A stretch of 12,051 nucleotides of DNA, from positions 1-12,051 of the forward strand of contig JACDBZ010000084.1 in assembly GCA_013694645.1 (NCBI GenBank), read 5' to 3'. A model generated the notes under the pieces. The model was given only the letters and a program-made list of their open reading frames with translations, did not search any database and was not told the DNA's origin. This document shows positions 1 to 6,143 of the stretch, piece by piece. The translations under genes and the position numbers were made by a program. Every line of letters starts with the position of its first letter. Positions within the stretch are counted from its first letter, which is position 1. Source of the DNA: Chloroflexota bacterium. Its GTDB lineage: Bacteria > Chloroflexota > Limnocylindria > QHBO01.

Positions 1-498
1 ATCATCTTCGCGGTGAGCATCCTGCTCTTCCCCGCGCAGATCGCCACCTACTTCACGACGAGCGAGATCGGATGGGTGCGTGATGTCGCCATCTTCATCA
101 GCACGAACCTCAACGGGCAGACGAACATCCCGCTGTACGGGACGCTCTACTTCCTGCTCGTCGTGTTCTTCACCTACTTCTACACCGCATTCCAGTTCCG
201 TCCGGACCAGACCGCGGATTACCTGCGCAAGAACGGCGGGTTCATCCCCGGCATCCGTCCCGGAAAGCCGACGGAGGAGTTCCTGGGACGGGTGACGAAC
301 CGGATCACGCTGGGTGGGGCGCTGTTCCTCGGGACCATCGCCGTCCTGCCGTACATCGTGTCGGCGTTCATTCCCGGGACGAGCAACCTCCAGCTTGGCG
401 GGACCAGCATCCTGATCATGGTGAGCGTCGTGGTCGAGACGCTGAAGCAGCTCGAGGCGCAGATGATGATGCGTCACTACGAGGGCTTCATCAGGTGA
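1..498 (+). CDS. secY: Protein translocase subunit SecY, C-terminal part (5' end outside window)
   Basis: This is the 3' end of the gene for the central channel subunit of the Sec translocon in the cytoplasmic membrane, which passes unfolded preproteins outward and membrane proteins sideways into the lipid. The frame is open from base 1 and gives 165 residues before the TGA stop. Visible in order are the family motif FAVSILLFPAQIATYF (TM7 by E. coli topology), a hydrophobic segment LYFLLVVFFTYFYTAF (TM8), the cytoplasmic loop with FIPGIRPGKPTEEFL, which carries the conserved arginine important for SecA-driven transport, then TM9 (LGGALFLGTIAVLPYIV) and TM10 starting LGGTSILIMVSVVVET. The protein ends shortly after TM10 with HYEGFIR, as in many bacteria. 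Its stop overlaps the adk start by GTGA, so the two are probably translationally coupled. secY-adk-map is the standard order in the spc operon. Confidence 0.97.
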   Translation: MIFAVSILLFPAQIATYFTTSEIGWVRDVAIFISTNLNGQTNIPLYGTLYFLLVVFFTYFYTAFQFRPDQTADYLRKNGGFIPGIRPGKPTEEFLGRVTNRITLGGALFLGTIAVLPYIVSAFIPGTSNLQLGGTSILIMVSVVVETLKQLEAQMMMRHYEGFIR

Positions 499-1190
499 CC
501 GATGGACTCGGCGGGCACGCCAGCGCGGAACGGCTAATCCTGTTGCTGGTGGGCGCGGTCGGTGCCGGAAAGGGAACTCAGGCCTCGCTCCTGTCACGCG
601 AGCTCGGCCTGGTCCACCTGGCGTCGGGAAACCTGTTCCGCGCGGCGCTCGCCGCCGGCACGCCGCTCGGCGAGGCGGCGCGCGAATACATGGAAGCCGG
701 CGCTCTGGTCCCCGACGAGGTGACGATCGCCATGTTCATGGAGGAGCTTGCTCGGCCAGCCGCCGATGCAGGCGCCATCTTGGACGGCTTTCCACGCACC
801 GTCGGCCAGGCGAAAGCGCTCGATGACACGCTGGCATCTGCGGGTGAGCGAATCCGCCGTGTGCTGTACATCGAGGTCCCGACCGACGTGCTCGTGCGCC
901 GCGTCGCGGGTCGCTGGATCTGCCCGCAGTGCGGTACGACCTACCACGAGGACACCGACCCGCCCGACATCCCCGGTCGCTGCGACCGGGATGGCACCGC
1001 GCTCAGGCAACGCGACGATGACCGCCCGGAGGTGGTTCGAGCGCGGCTCGACAAGCAGGTCCCTCCCATGCTGGCCGTTGTCGAGCACTACGAGCGCGCC
1101 GGGATCGTCGATCGACTCGACGGCACGCAGTCGATCGAGGCCGTGACCAACGTGATCCTGGCGAGCATGGGTGCGCGTGCCGCGAGGTGA
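495..1190 (+). CDS. adk: Adenylate kinase, zinc-binding long form
   Basis: Cytosolic adenylate kinase catalyses ATP + AMP = 2 ADP and balances the adenylate pool. The 231-residue product has the P-loop at residues 20-28 (GAVGAGKGT), the AMP-site motif LDGFPRT at 96-102, and the LID arginine/acidic motif RQRDDDRPEVVRARL at 171-185. The LID carries a zinc site of Cys143, Cys146, Cys163 and Asp166, the Cys3-Asp arrangement known from Bacillus subtilis Adk. Two motifs deviate from the common consensus: the P-loop has GAVG where GPPG is usual, and residues 44-49 read SGNLFR where TGDMLR or SGDLFR is common. The GTG start overlaps the secY stop (GTGA). No ATG lies in frame before the P-loop, so the N-terminus is about 12 residues longer than in E. 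coli Adk, unless a later non-ATG start is used. Confidence 0.96.
   Translation: MTDGLGGHASAERLILLLVGAVGAGKGTQASLLSRELGLVHLASGNLFRAALAAGTPLGEAAREYMEAGALVPDEVTIAMFMEELARPAADAGAILDGFPRTVGQAKALDDTLASAGERIRRVLYIEVPTDVLVRRVAGRWICPQCGTTYHEDTDPPDIPGRCDRDGTALRQRDDDRPEVVRARLDKQVPPMLAVVEHYERAGIVDRLDGTQSIEAVTNVILASMGARAAR
1184..1190 (+). promoter_or_regulatory. Ribosome binding site deciding the map start
   Basis: GAGGTGA lies at the very end of adk, with its GAGG core 7 nt before ATG 1195. It supports that ATG over the in-frame GTG at 1171, which lies inside adk and would add eight poorly conserved residues. Confidence 0.7.
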
Positions 1191-1194
1191 GCCG

Positions 1195-1977
1195 ATGAGC
1201 GTGCGCGCCGCTGGCGCCGTGACCCTGAAGCGGGCCTCCGAGATCGATCGCATGCGGGCTGCCGGTCAGATCCTCGCCGGCATTCTTGACGTGCTTCGCG
1301 CCGACCTGCGTCCGGGCGTGACGACGGGCGATCTCGACGCCATTGCCGAGGGGATGATCCGTGACGCCGGAGCCGTTCCCTCGTTTCTGGGATACGGCAG
1401 CAACCCGCCGTTCCCCGGCTCGATCTGTGCCAGCATCAATGACGAGGTCGTGCACGGCATCCCGTCGACTCGACGTCGCCTCGCCGATGGCGACGTCGTC
1501 AGCATCGACATCGGATGCATCCTCGATGGCTGGCATGCTGACTGCGCGCGCACCTGGACCATCGGCGCGGTCCCGCGTGCCGTGGGCAACCTGCTGGATG
1601 CCACGCGGCGGGGGATGGAGGCCGGAATCGCGGCCGCGCGGCCAGGCAATCGACTGGGCGATATCGGCGGCGCGATCGAGGCAGTCGCGCACGAGCGCGG
1701 CTATGGGATCGTGCGACCGTTCGTGGGCCACGGGATCGGCCAGTCGATGCACGAGGACCCGCAGGTACCCAACTACGGGCGGCCGGGGACGGGCCTGAGG
1801 ATCGAGGTCGGGATGTGCTTCGCCATCGAGCCGATGTTCAACCTGGGCGGCGACGAGGTCTTCGTCGCCGATGACAACTGGACCGTCCGGACCGTGGATG
1901 GAAGCCTGTCCGCCCACTTCGAGAACACCATTGCGGTGACCGCCGACGGTCCGCAGGTCCTCACCGAACGCCCATGA
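1195..1977 (+). CDS. map: Methionine aminopeptidase, type I
   Basis: This cytosolic metalloprotease removes the initiator methionine from nascent proteins when the second residue is small. The 260-residue product is the compact type Ia form, with neither a zinc-finger N-terminal extension nor the type II insertion. All expected active-site residues can be located: substrate-binding His87 (EVVHGIP), metal ligands Asp105 and Asp116 in SIDIGCILDGWHADC, His179 in GHGIG, the catalytic His186 in MHEDPQVPNY, and ligands Glu212 (AIEPM) and Glu243 (HFENTIAVT). The start at ATG 1195 is chosen because a GAGGTGA Shine-Dalgarno precedes it and because the first conserved segment (LKRASEIDRMRAAG) begins at residue 11. 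The gap to adk is 4 nt. A 125-nt intergenic segment with a promoter follows, so map may be the last gene of the secY-side transcript. Confidence 0.97.
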   Translation: MSVRAAGAVTLKRASEIDRMRAAGQILAGILDVLRADLRPGVTTGDLDAIAEGMIRDAGAVPSFLGYGSNPPFPGSICASINDEVVHGIPSTRRRLADGDVVSIDIGCILDGWHADCARTWTIGAVPRAVGNLLDATRRGMEAGIAAARPGNRLGDIGGAIEAVAHERGYGIVRPFVGHGIGQSMHEDPQVPNYGRPGTGLRIEVGMCFAIEPMFNLGGDEVFVADDNWTVRTVDGSLSAHFENTIAVTADGPQVLTERP

Positions 1978-1983
1978 CCTGCC

Positions 1984-2013
1984 TTGGACGGCCTGACCGT
2001 CTTGCTGTATACT
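1984..2013 (+). promoter_or_regulatory. Sigma70-type promoter for the infA-rpmJ-rpsM operon
   Basis: The -35-like TTGGAC is at 1984-1989 and the -10-like TATACT at 2008-2013, with an 18-nt spacer. The predicted transcription start is near 2020, giving a leader of roughly 80 nt before infA. A 5-bp dyad GACGG-N5-CCGTC (1987-2001) overlaps the end of the -35 and most of the spacer. It could be an operator or a weak remnant terminator of map, but it is short. This is one of the few AT-containing spots in a very GC-rich region and sits in the only sizeable gap before 6979, which supports a promoter. Confidence 0.6.
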
Positions 2014-2025
2014 CTCCGTCCCGTG

Positions 2026-2049
2026 GGTCGCCCTGTGCGGCGGCCTTTT
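2026..2049 (+). terminator. Terminator-like hairpin with T-run in the infA leader (possible attenuator)
   Basis: GGTCGCC (2026-2032) can pair with GGCGGCC (2039-2045) through seven pairs, one of them G-U, around the loop CTGTGC. TTTT follows at 2046-2049. It lies downstream of the predicted start site, so it would act on transcripts from the local promoter as well as on read-through from map. The T-run is short, so it may be a weak terminator, an attenuator or a stabilising 5' hairpin. A ribosomal-protein feedback site is also conceivable, but nothing specific was recognised. Confidence 0.4.
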
Positions 2050-2087
2050 CGCGTGTCAAACCCATTCCATTGATCCAGCGCTGAAAC

Positions 2088-2094
2088 GAGGGTG
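2088..2094 (+). promoter_or_regulatory. Ribosome binding site for infA with a TTG start
   Basis: GAGGGTG has its GAGGG core about 10 nt before TTG 2103. No ATG or GTG in the infA frame lies between this site and the conserved KKDAIEVEGEV, so the site supports the rare TTG start. The nearby GTG triplets at 2092 and 2096 are out of frame. Confidence 0.6.
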
Positions 2095-2102
2095 CGTGTC
2101 GC

Positions 2103-2321
2103 TTGCCAAAGAAGGATGCCATTGAGGTCGAAGGAGAGGTCGTCCTTCCCCTCCCGAACGCGATGTTCAAGGTGCGCCTGGAGAACGGGCACGAAGTGCT
2201 CGCACACATCTCCGGGAAGCTACGCCAGAACTTCATCCGCATCCTGCCCGGTGACACCGTCCGCGTTGAGCTCTCCCCATATGACCTCACCAGGGGTCGC
2301 ATCACGTACAGGATGAGATGA
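2103..2321 (+). CDS. infA: Translation initiation factor IF-1
   Basis: IF-1 binds the A site of the 30S subunit and helps IF-2 and IF-3 select the initiator tRNA. The 72-residue product has the length typical of bacterial IF-1 and is essentially one OB-fold (S1-like) domain. Family motifs run through the protein: KKDAIEVEGEV, LPNAMFKV, LENGHEVLAHISGK, NFIRILPGD and SPYDLTRGRITYR. The start is TTG, read as methionine, because the next codons give the usual PKKDAIE N-terminus and no better start is in frame. A rare start codon could hold expression down, which would suit a factor made in smaller amounts than ribosomal proteins. Its TGA stop overlaps the rpmJ ATG (ATGA). Confidence 0.96.
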   Translation: MPKKDAIEVEGEVVLPLPNAMFKVRLENGHEVLAHISGKLRQNFIRILPGDTVRVELSPYDLTRGRITYRMR

Positions 2322-2431
2322 AAGTTTCTGCATCCGTGAAGCCCCGCTGCGAGCGCTGCAAGGTAATCAAGCGCTCGGGCGTGGTGATGGTCATCTGCGT
2401 CATTCCCAAGCACAAGCAGCGGCAGGGCTAG
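2318..2431 (+). CDS. rpmJ: 50S ribosomal protein L36 (bL36), zinc-ribbon type
   Basis: This is a very short gene of 37 codons plus TAG. It starts at ATG 2318, overlapping the infA stop by four bases, and begins MKVSASVKPRCERCKVIK. The zinc ligands stand at the positions usual for the family: Cys11, Cys14, Cys27 and His32, and it ends in the conserved KHKQRQG. L36 binds 23S rRNA in the large subunit. Because the zinc ligands are intact, this is the C+ (zinc-binding) form and not the C- paralogue that some bacteria induce under zinc shortage. Met24 and Val28-Ile29 replace residues that are often charged or polar in other L36 proteins (typically RVICENPKH), a small divergence. The position between infA and rpsM is the standard one. 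Confidence 0.96.
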   Translation: MKVSASVKPRCERCKVIKRSGVVMVICVIPKHKQRQG

Positions 2432-2438
2432 GAGGAAC

Positions 2439-2810
2439 GTGGCACGTATCGCTGGCGTTGACATTCCGCGCGAGAAGCGGGTGATCATCAGCCTCACCTA
2501 CATCCACGGCATCGGCGCGACCTCCGCTGGCAAGGTCATCGGAGCGGCGAACGTGTCGCCCGATACGCGCGTGCGTGACCTGACGGAAGAGGAGGTCAAT
2601 CGCCTGCGCGAGGTGGTCGACCGCCAGTTCAAGGTCGAAGGCGACCTCCGCCGTGAGGTGAACATGAATATCAAGCGCCTGATGGAGATCGGCTCGTATC
2701 GGGGACTCCGTCATCGGCGCAACCTGCCCGTTCGTGGGCAGCGCACCAAGACAAATGCCCGGCAGCGTCGCGGTCCGAAGAAGACCGTCGGCATCCGTCG
2801 CAAGAAGTAG
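2439..2810 (+). CDS. rpsM: 30S ribosomal protein S13 (uS13)
   Basis: S13 sits in the head of the small subunit, contacts the P-site tRNA and forms bridges to the 50S subunit. The 123-residue product has the N-terminal helical core (ARIAGVDIPREKR, then the YIHGIG segment near residues 21-26) and the basic C-terminal tail SYRGLRHRRNLPVRGQRT followed by RRGPKKTV and a run of lysine and arginine, which reaches the tRNA. The start is GTG 2439, directly after AGGAGG at 2430-2435. The spacing of three bases is short but the Shine-Dalgarno is strong. It is separated from rpmJ by 7 nt and from rpsK by 10 nt, so it belongs to one transcript with them. Confidence 0.97.
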   Translation: MARIAGVDIPREKRVIISLTYIHGIGATSAGKVIGAANVSPDTRVRDLTEEEVNRLREVVDRQFKVEGDLRREVNMNIKRLMEIGSYRGLRHRRNLPVRGQRTKTNARQRRGPKKTVGIRRKK

Positions 2811-2820
2811 CGGGAGTTTC

Positions 2821-3213
2821 ATGGCAGAGCGTAAGCGCGCTCAGCGCAAGAAGCGCGAGCGAAAGAATGTGCCGGTAGGGCACGCGCACATCCAGTCGAC
2901 GTTCAATAACACCATCGTGACGATCACCGACACGACCGGGAACGTCGTCAGCTGGGGCAGCGCAGGCCTGGTCGGCTTCAAGGGCTCCCGCAAGAGCACG
3001 CCCTACGCGGCAGCGCAGACGGCCGAGCTGGCTGCGCGACGCGCCATGGAGAACGGCATGCGCCAGATCGAGGTGTTCGTGAAAGGCCCGGGCGGTGGAC
3101 GAGAGCAGGCCATCCGCTCGCTCCAGACCGCCGGCCTCGAGGTGACCGCCATCACGGATGTGACCCCGATTCCGCACAACGGCTGCCGCCCGCCGAAGCG
3201 GCGCCGGGTCTGA
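2821..3213 (+). CDS. rpsK: 30S ribosomal protein S11 (uS11)
   Basis: S11 lies on the platform of the 30S subunit near the mRNA exit and the 690 and 790 loops of 16S rRNA. The 130-residue product has a highly basic N-terminus (about residues 4-15), then GHAHIQSTFNNTIVTITD, SAGLVGFKGSRKSTPYAAQ-like sequence, the VFVKGPGGGREQAIRSL loop, and the conserved end ITDVTPIPHNGCRPPKRRRV. The start ATG 2821 follows GGGAG at 2812-2816. An open frame continues upstream to 2734, but that stretch is an off-frame reading of rpsM and has no S11 similarity. The gap to rpsD is 16 nt. Confidence 0.98.
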   Translation: MAERKRAQRKKRERKNVPVGHAHIQSTFNNTIVTITDTTGNVVSWGSAGLVGFKGSRKSTPYAAAQTAELAARRAMENGMRQIEVFVKGPGGGREQAIRSLQTAGLEVTAITDVTPIPHNGCRPPKRRRV

Positions 3214-3229
3214 GGAGGGATCGAACGAT

Positions 3230-3856
3230 ATGGCACGTTATAACGACGCGGTCTGCCGCATCTGTCGCCGCGAGGGGCTCAAGCTCTTCCTGAAGGGCAG
3301 CCGCTGCTACAGTCGCAAGTGCGCGTTCGAGCGTCGCAGCACGCCGCCCGGGATGAATACGATGCGCCGCCGCAAGGTCAGCGAGTACGGCCTCCAGCTT
3401 CGCGAGAAGCAGAAGGTCCGGAAGAGCTATTCGGTCCTCGAGCGCCAGTTCCGCAACTACTTCGAGAAGGCGGAGCAGCGCAAGGGAATGACGGGCGAAA
3501 ACCTGCTGCGCCTGCTCGAGATGCGCCTCGACAACTCCGTCTACCGCATGGGCTTCGCATCGAGCCGCGCGCAGGCGCGCCAGCTCGTCAGCCACGGCCA
3601 TTTCACCGTCAACGGCCGCCCGACCAATATTCCGAGCTTCGGTGTCAAGGTCGGCGATCGCATCGAGGTCCGCGACAGCCGTCGCGGCCGCGAGTATTTC
3701 AAGGTCGCCCCCGAGACGATGAAGGCGGCCCAGATCCCCGAATGGGTGAGTGTCGACCCGACGAAGCTCGCGGGCACCGTCCTCGCCGAACCGGCGCGCG
3801 AGCAGATGCCGCTCGAGTTCAACGAGCAGCTCGTCGTCGAGTACTACTCGCGCTAG
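3230..3856 (+). CDS. rpsD: 30S ribosomal protein S4 (uS4), four-cysteine zinc form
   Basis: S4 is a primary 16S rRNA-binding assembly protein and, in several bacteria, a translational repressor of its own operon. The 208-residue product carries an N-terminal zinc site of Cys9, Cys12, Cys26 and Cys31, the same positions as in Thermus thermophilus S4. The S4 RNA-binding domain spans about residues 95-160, with MRLDNSVYRMGFASSRAQAR, LVSHGHFTVNGR and SFGVKVGD. The C-terminus ends in QLVVEYYSR, close to the family norm. The start ATG 3230 is preceded by AGGAGG at 3213-3218, about 11 nt away, and by the conserved order rpsM-rpsK-rpsD-rpoA. The intact zinc site, together with those in Adk and L36, implies a zinc-replete set of proteins in this region. 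Confidence 0.98.
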   Translation: MARYNDAVCRICRREGLKLFLKGSRCYSRKCAFERRSTPPGMNTMRRRKVSEYGLQLREKQKVRKSYSVLERQFRNYFEKAEQRKGMTGENLLRLLEMRLDNSVYRMGFASSRAQARQLVSHGHFTVNGRPTNIPSFGVKVGDRIEVRDSRRGREYFKVAPETMKAAQIPEWVSVDPTKLAGTVLAEPAREQMPLEFNEQLVVEYYSR

Positions 3857-3872
3857 GAGTCAGATCCTTCTC

Positions 3873-4910
3873 ATGATCGAACTAGAAATCCCACAGCAGC
3901 CCCAGGCCCCTGACCCGCACATCGAAGAGGTGCACGCGGACGGAAACCTGAGCCGCTTCGAGGTCACCCCGCTCCAGGAGGGGTATGGCATGACGCTCGG
4001 CAACGGCCTGCGTCGCGTCCTTCTCAGCTCCCTGGAGGGGGCGGCCGTCACCAGCGTCCAGATCAATGGTGTCTTTCACGAGTTCAGCACCATCGAGAAC
4101 GTCAAGGAAGATGTCACCCAGATCGTCCTGAACATCAAGAAGCTTCGGCTCCGCTCGTTCGCGCGACACGCGGTGACGCTCAAGCTCATCAAGCACGGTG
4201 CCGGGCCGGTGACAGGCGCCGACATCGGCGAGACGGCCGACGTCGAGATCGTGAATCCCGACCTCGTGCTGCTCACGCTCGACTCCGACTCCGGTTCCAT
4301 CGAGATGGACCTGACTGTCGAGAATGGCATGGGCTACCGACCGGCAGAGCACACCGAGGACATGACGATCGGCGTGGTGCCGGTCGACGCGATCTTTTCC
4401 CCGGTGCGACGCGTCAACTACCAGGTCGAAAAGACGCGCGTCGGCCAGATGACGAACTATGACAAGCTCACGGTCGAGATCGAAACCGACGGCACGAAGA
4501 CCGCGCAGGAGGCACTCAGCCAGGCGGCCGACATCCTGGTGCGCGAGTTCGGCCGCTTCGCCGAGATCGGTCGACAGTCGATCGCAGGTGGCGACTCGAT
4601 TGCGTCTTCCACCCCGAGTGCCAACCTGCTCGATGCGCCGATCGAGGAGCTCGACCTGCCGATGCGGGCCTACAACAGCCTGAAGCGCAACAGCATCACA
4701 AAGATCGGCCAGGTCCTGTCGCTCAGCGACGACGAATTCCTCCGCATGCGCAACTTCGGGCAGAAGAGCCTGGACGAGCTCAAGGAGCGCCTGGCGCTTC
4801 GCGGCTTCATCGCGTCAGATGCCACCTCGATGAGCAGCGACGAGTCGGATCTTCCGGCCTCCGCCGAGCTCGACGAGGCGGCGGTCGCCGAGATGGACCG
4901 GGAGGCCTGA
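3873..4910 (+). CDS. rpoA: DNA-directed RNA polymerase subunit alpha
   Basis: Alpha dimerises to nucleate RNA polymerase assembly, and its C-terminal domain touches UP elements and activators. The 345-residue product has an N-terminal domain (about 1-235) with GYGMTLGNGLRRVLLSSLEG at 37-56, VNPDLVLLTL and GRFAEIGRQ. A linker (about 236-252) leads to the helix-hairpin-helix C-terminal domain (about 253-315). The DNA-contact residues stand at the same numbers as in E. coli: Arg265, Asn268, Gly296, Lys298 and Ser299. An acidic tail (about 321-345, rich in Asp, Glu and Ser) follows. The start ATG 3873 was chosen because upstream residues in the same frame are an off-frame reading of rpsD (low-complexity Ser/Arg) and the protein similarity begins near LEIPQQ. 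The Shine-Dalgarno AGGAG at 3855-3859 is about 13 nt away, rather distant. Confidence 0.97.
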   Translation: MIELEIPQQPQAPDPHIEEVHADGNLSRFEVTPLQEGYGMTLGNGLRRVLLSSLEGAAVTSVQINGVFHEFSTIENVKEDVTQIVLNIKKLRLRSFARHAVTLKLIKHGAGPVTGADIGETADVEIVNPDLVLLTLDSDSGSIEMDLTVENGMGYRPAEHTEDMTIGVVPVDAIFSPVRRVNYQVEKTRVGQMTNYDKLTVEIETDGTKTAQEALSQAADILVREFGRFAEIGRQSIAGGDSIASSTPSANLLDAPIEELDLPMRAYNSLKRNSITKIGQVLSLSDDEFLRMRNFGQKSLDELKERLALRGFIASDATSMSSDESDLPASAELDEAAVAEMDREA

Positions 4911-4914
4911 GCCG

Positions 4915-5268
4915 ATGCCGCACCGCGTTGCCGGGCGCAAGCTCAGCCGCACCCATGCCCACCGTGTTTCGATGCTCGGTAATCTTGCGGTGGCGATCAT
5001 TCGCTACGAGAAGGTGAAGACCACCGAGGCGAAGGCCAAGGAGGTGCGGGGCATGGTTGACGGGATGATCACGCTGGCAAAGCGAGGCGATCTTCACGCG
5101 CGTCGACAGCTTGTCTCCAAGATGCCGCATGAGCCGATCATCGTCGAGAAGCTCATGTCGGAGCTGGCCGGCAAGTATTCCGACCGAACGTCGGGATACA
5201 CGCGCATCGTGAAGCTGGGGCAGCGTCTGGGTGACTCGGCCGCCATGGTTCAGATCGAGCTCGTCTGA
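4915..5268 (+). CDS. rplQ: 50S ribosomal protein L17 (bL17)
   Basis: L17 binds 23S rRNA near the exit of the peptide tunnel. The 117-residue product shows the family core: HRVAGRKLSRTHAHRVSMLG, NLAVAIIRYEKVKTTEAKAK and EVRGMVDGMITLAKRGDLHA, followed by a region ending YTRIVKLGQRLGDSAAMVQI and a short C-terminus without the long acidic extension seen in actinobacterial L17. The start ATG 4915 lies 4 nt after the rpoA stop and is preceded by GGGAGG at 4900-4905 within the end of rpoA. The rpoA-rplQ pair is nearly universal in bacteria, and the tight spacing implies translational coupling. truA follows after 29 nt. Confidence 0.97.
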   Translation: MPHRVAGRKLSRTHAHRVSMLGNLAVAIIRYEKVKTTEAKAKEVRGMVDGMITLAKRGDLHARRQLVSKMPHEPIIVEKLMSELAGKYSDRTSGYTRIVKLGQRLGDSAAMVQIELV

Positions 5269-5297
5269 GGACGGGCACACTCAATACCGACCGACCG

Positions 5298-6143
5298 ATG
5301 ACCGACGAATCGCAGCGATGCGCGAGAGCGGTGATCGGATACGACGGGACGGCCTTCGCCGGTTCCCAGGTGCAGCCGAATGCTCGGACTGTGCAGGGAG
5401 AGTTGGAGAAGGCGCTTAACAGGCTGATCGGCGAGACAACGAGAGTCCGTCTCGCCGGGCGAACCGATGCCGGGGTGCATGCCACCGGCCAGGTCGCGGC
5501 ATTCTGCTACGCGCGAGAGGCTCGCCGTGAGGGCGGGCTGCCGGAGCTGCGACGACGGCTGAATGCCGCGCTGCCGCCCGACCTGTCCGTGCGATCGCTC
5601 CGAGCGGTGAAGCCGGGCTTCGATCCGCGACGGGAGGCGCGCTGGCGCGTCTACCGTTACCGGATCCTCATGGGAGGAGCTCGCGATCCGCTGCAGCGAC
5701 ATCGGACGCTGGAGATCGACGAGGCCCTCGACGCGACTGCCATGCAGGCGGCGGCGGCACGGATGCTTGGTGAACGCGACTTTGCGGCACTCGGCTCCGA
5801 TATGCGTGGCCGGACGGTACGGCACCTTGCCGAGCTGCACGTCGTGCGTCACGGCGACCTGCTCGAGATCCGTGTGACCGCGAACGCCTTTCTGCGGCGC
5901 ATGGTGCGCAGCATCGTCGCCCTCCTCGTGGAGGTCGGACGCGGTCGTCTGGAGCCGGAGGCGGTCGAGGAGGTCCTCGACGGAGGAGCGCGCGCGCTTC
6001 ACGGCCGCGCGGCTCCGCCGCGCGGCCTCACGCTCGAGCGAGTGATCTACGCATCAGCCACGAAATTGAACAGCGAACAATCAGCGACGCCGCCCGAGGC
6101 GGCGCGAACCAACCAACGCAAGCCGGAGAGTTCACGAACGTGA
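5298..6143 (+). CDS. truA: tRNA pseudouridine(38-40) synthase
   Basis: TruA isomerises uridines 38, 39 and 40 of the tRNA anticodon arm to pseudouridine. The 281-residue product has YDGTAFAGSQVQ at 15-26 (a Ser replaces the Trp of the usual GWQ), the catalytic Asp57 in GRTDAGVHA (54-62), the conserved tyrosine segment RWRVYRYRIL near 116-124, ERDFAALG at 159-166, and NAFLRRMVRSIVALLVEVGR near 196-215. The usual end of the fold is reached at RGLTLERVIYA (about 242-252). About 29 further hydrophilic residues form a tail that looks non-domain. There is no clear Shine-Dalgarno before ATG 5298, where the sequence is a short CCGA repeat. A shorter GTG start at 5331 is possible but would remove the first beta strand. 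The stop overlaps the rplM start by GTGA. Confidence 0.95.
   Translation: MTDESQRCARAVIGYDGTAFAGSQVQPNARTVQGELEKALNRLIGETTRVRLAGRTDAGVHATGQVAAFCYAREARREGGLPELRRRLNAALPPDLSVRSLRAVKPGFDPRREARWRVYRYRILMGGARDPLQRHRTLEIDEALDATAMQAAAARMLGERDFAALGSDMRGRTVRHLAELHVVRHGDLLEIRVTANAFLRRMVRSIVALLVEVGRGRLEPEAVEEVLDGGARALHGRAAPPRGLTLERVIYASATKLNSEQSATPPEAARTNQRKPESSRT
6003..6027 (+). repeat. Perfect 11-bp inverted repeat with a 3-nt loop inside truA
   Basis: GGCCGCGCGGC (6003-6013) is the exact reverse complement of GCCGCGCGGCC (6017-6027), with loop TCC. In RNA this would be a very stable hairpin. It lies in the truA coding sequence over the codons for GRAAPPRG, about 110 nt before the rplM start. It may act in processing, pausing or r-protein control, or may simply follow from GC-rich codons. 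No T-run follows, so it is not an intrinsic terminator. Confidence 0.75.
6088..6104 (+). repeat. 7-bp inverted repeat with a CGA loop upstream of rplM
   Basis: CGCCGCC (6088-6094) pairs with GGCGGCG (6098-6104) around a CGA triloop. It sits in the codons of the TruA C-terminal tail, 21 nt before the rplM Shine-Dalgarno and flanked by unusually A-rich sequence for this window. Together with the 6003-6027 hairpin it makes a candidate rplM leader structure. Confidence 0.6.
6125..6130 (+). promoter_or_regulatory. Ribosome binding site for rplM
   Basis: GGAGAG ends 9 nt before GTG 6140. It lies inside truA and supports the GTG start that overlaps the truA stop. Confidence 0.65.

Noticed and set aside
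1171..1194. Earlier GTG start for map
   Set aside because: It adds eight residues read from inside adk, whereas ATG 1195 has a GAGGTGA site at good distance.
1003..1917. 304-codon minus-strand frame opposite adk/map
   Set aside because: It lies antisense to two complete enzymes with all catalytic residues, and its translation has no recognisable features.
2734..2820. Earlier start for rpsK
   Set aside because: The extension is an off-frame reading of rpsM. ATG 2821 has its own Shine-Dalgarno and gives the normal S11 N-terminus.
3750..3872. Upstream extension of rpoA to ATG 3750
   Set aside because: The extra 41 residues are a Ser/Arg-rich off-frame reading of rpsD. The alpha subunit starts at ATG 3873, which also reproduces E. 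coli numbering in the C-terminal domain.
5285..5310. Short CCGA repeat around the truA start
   Set aside because: Only a few imperfect copies of a 4-base unit are present, too little to call a repeat element or a phase-variation tract.
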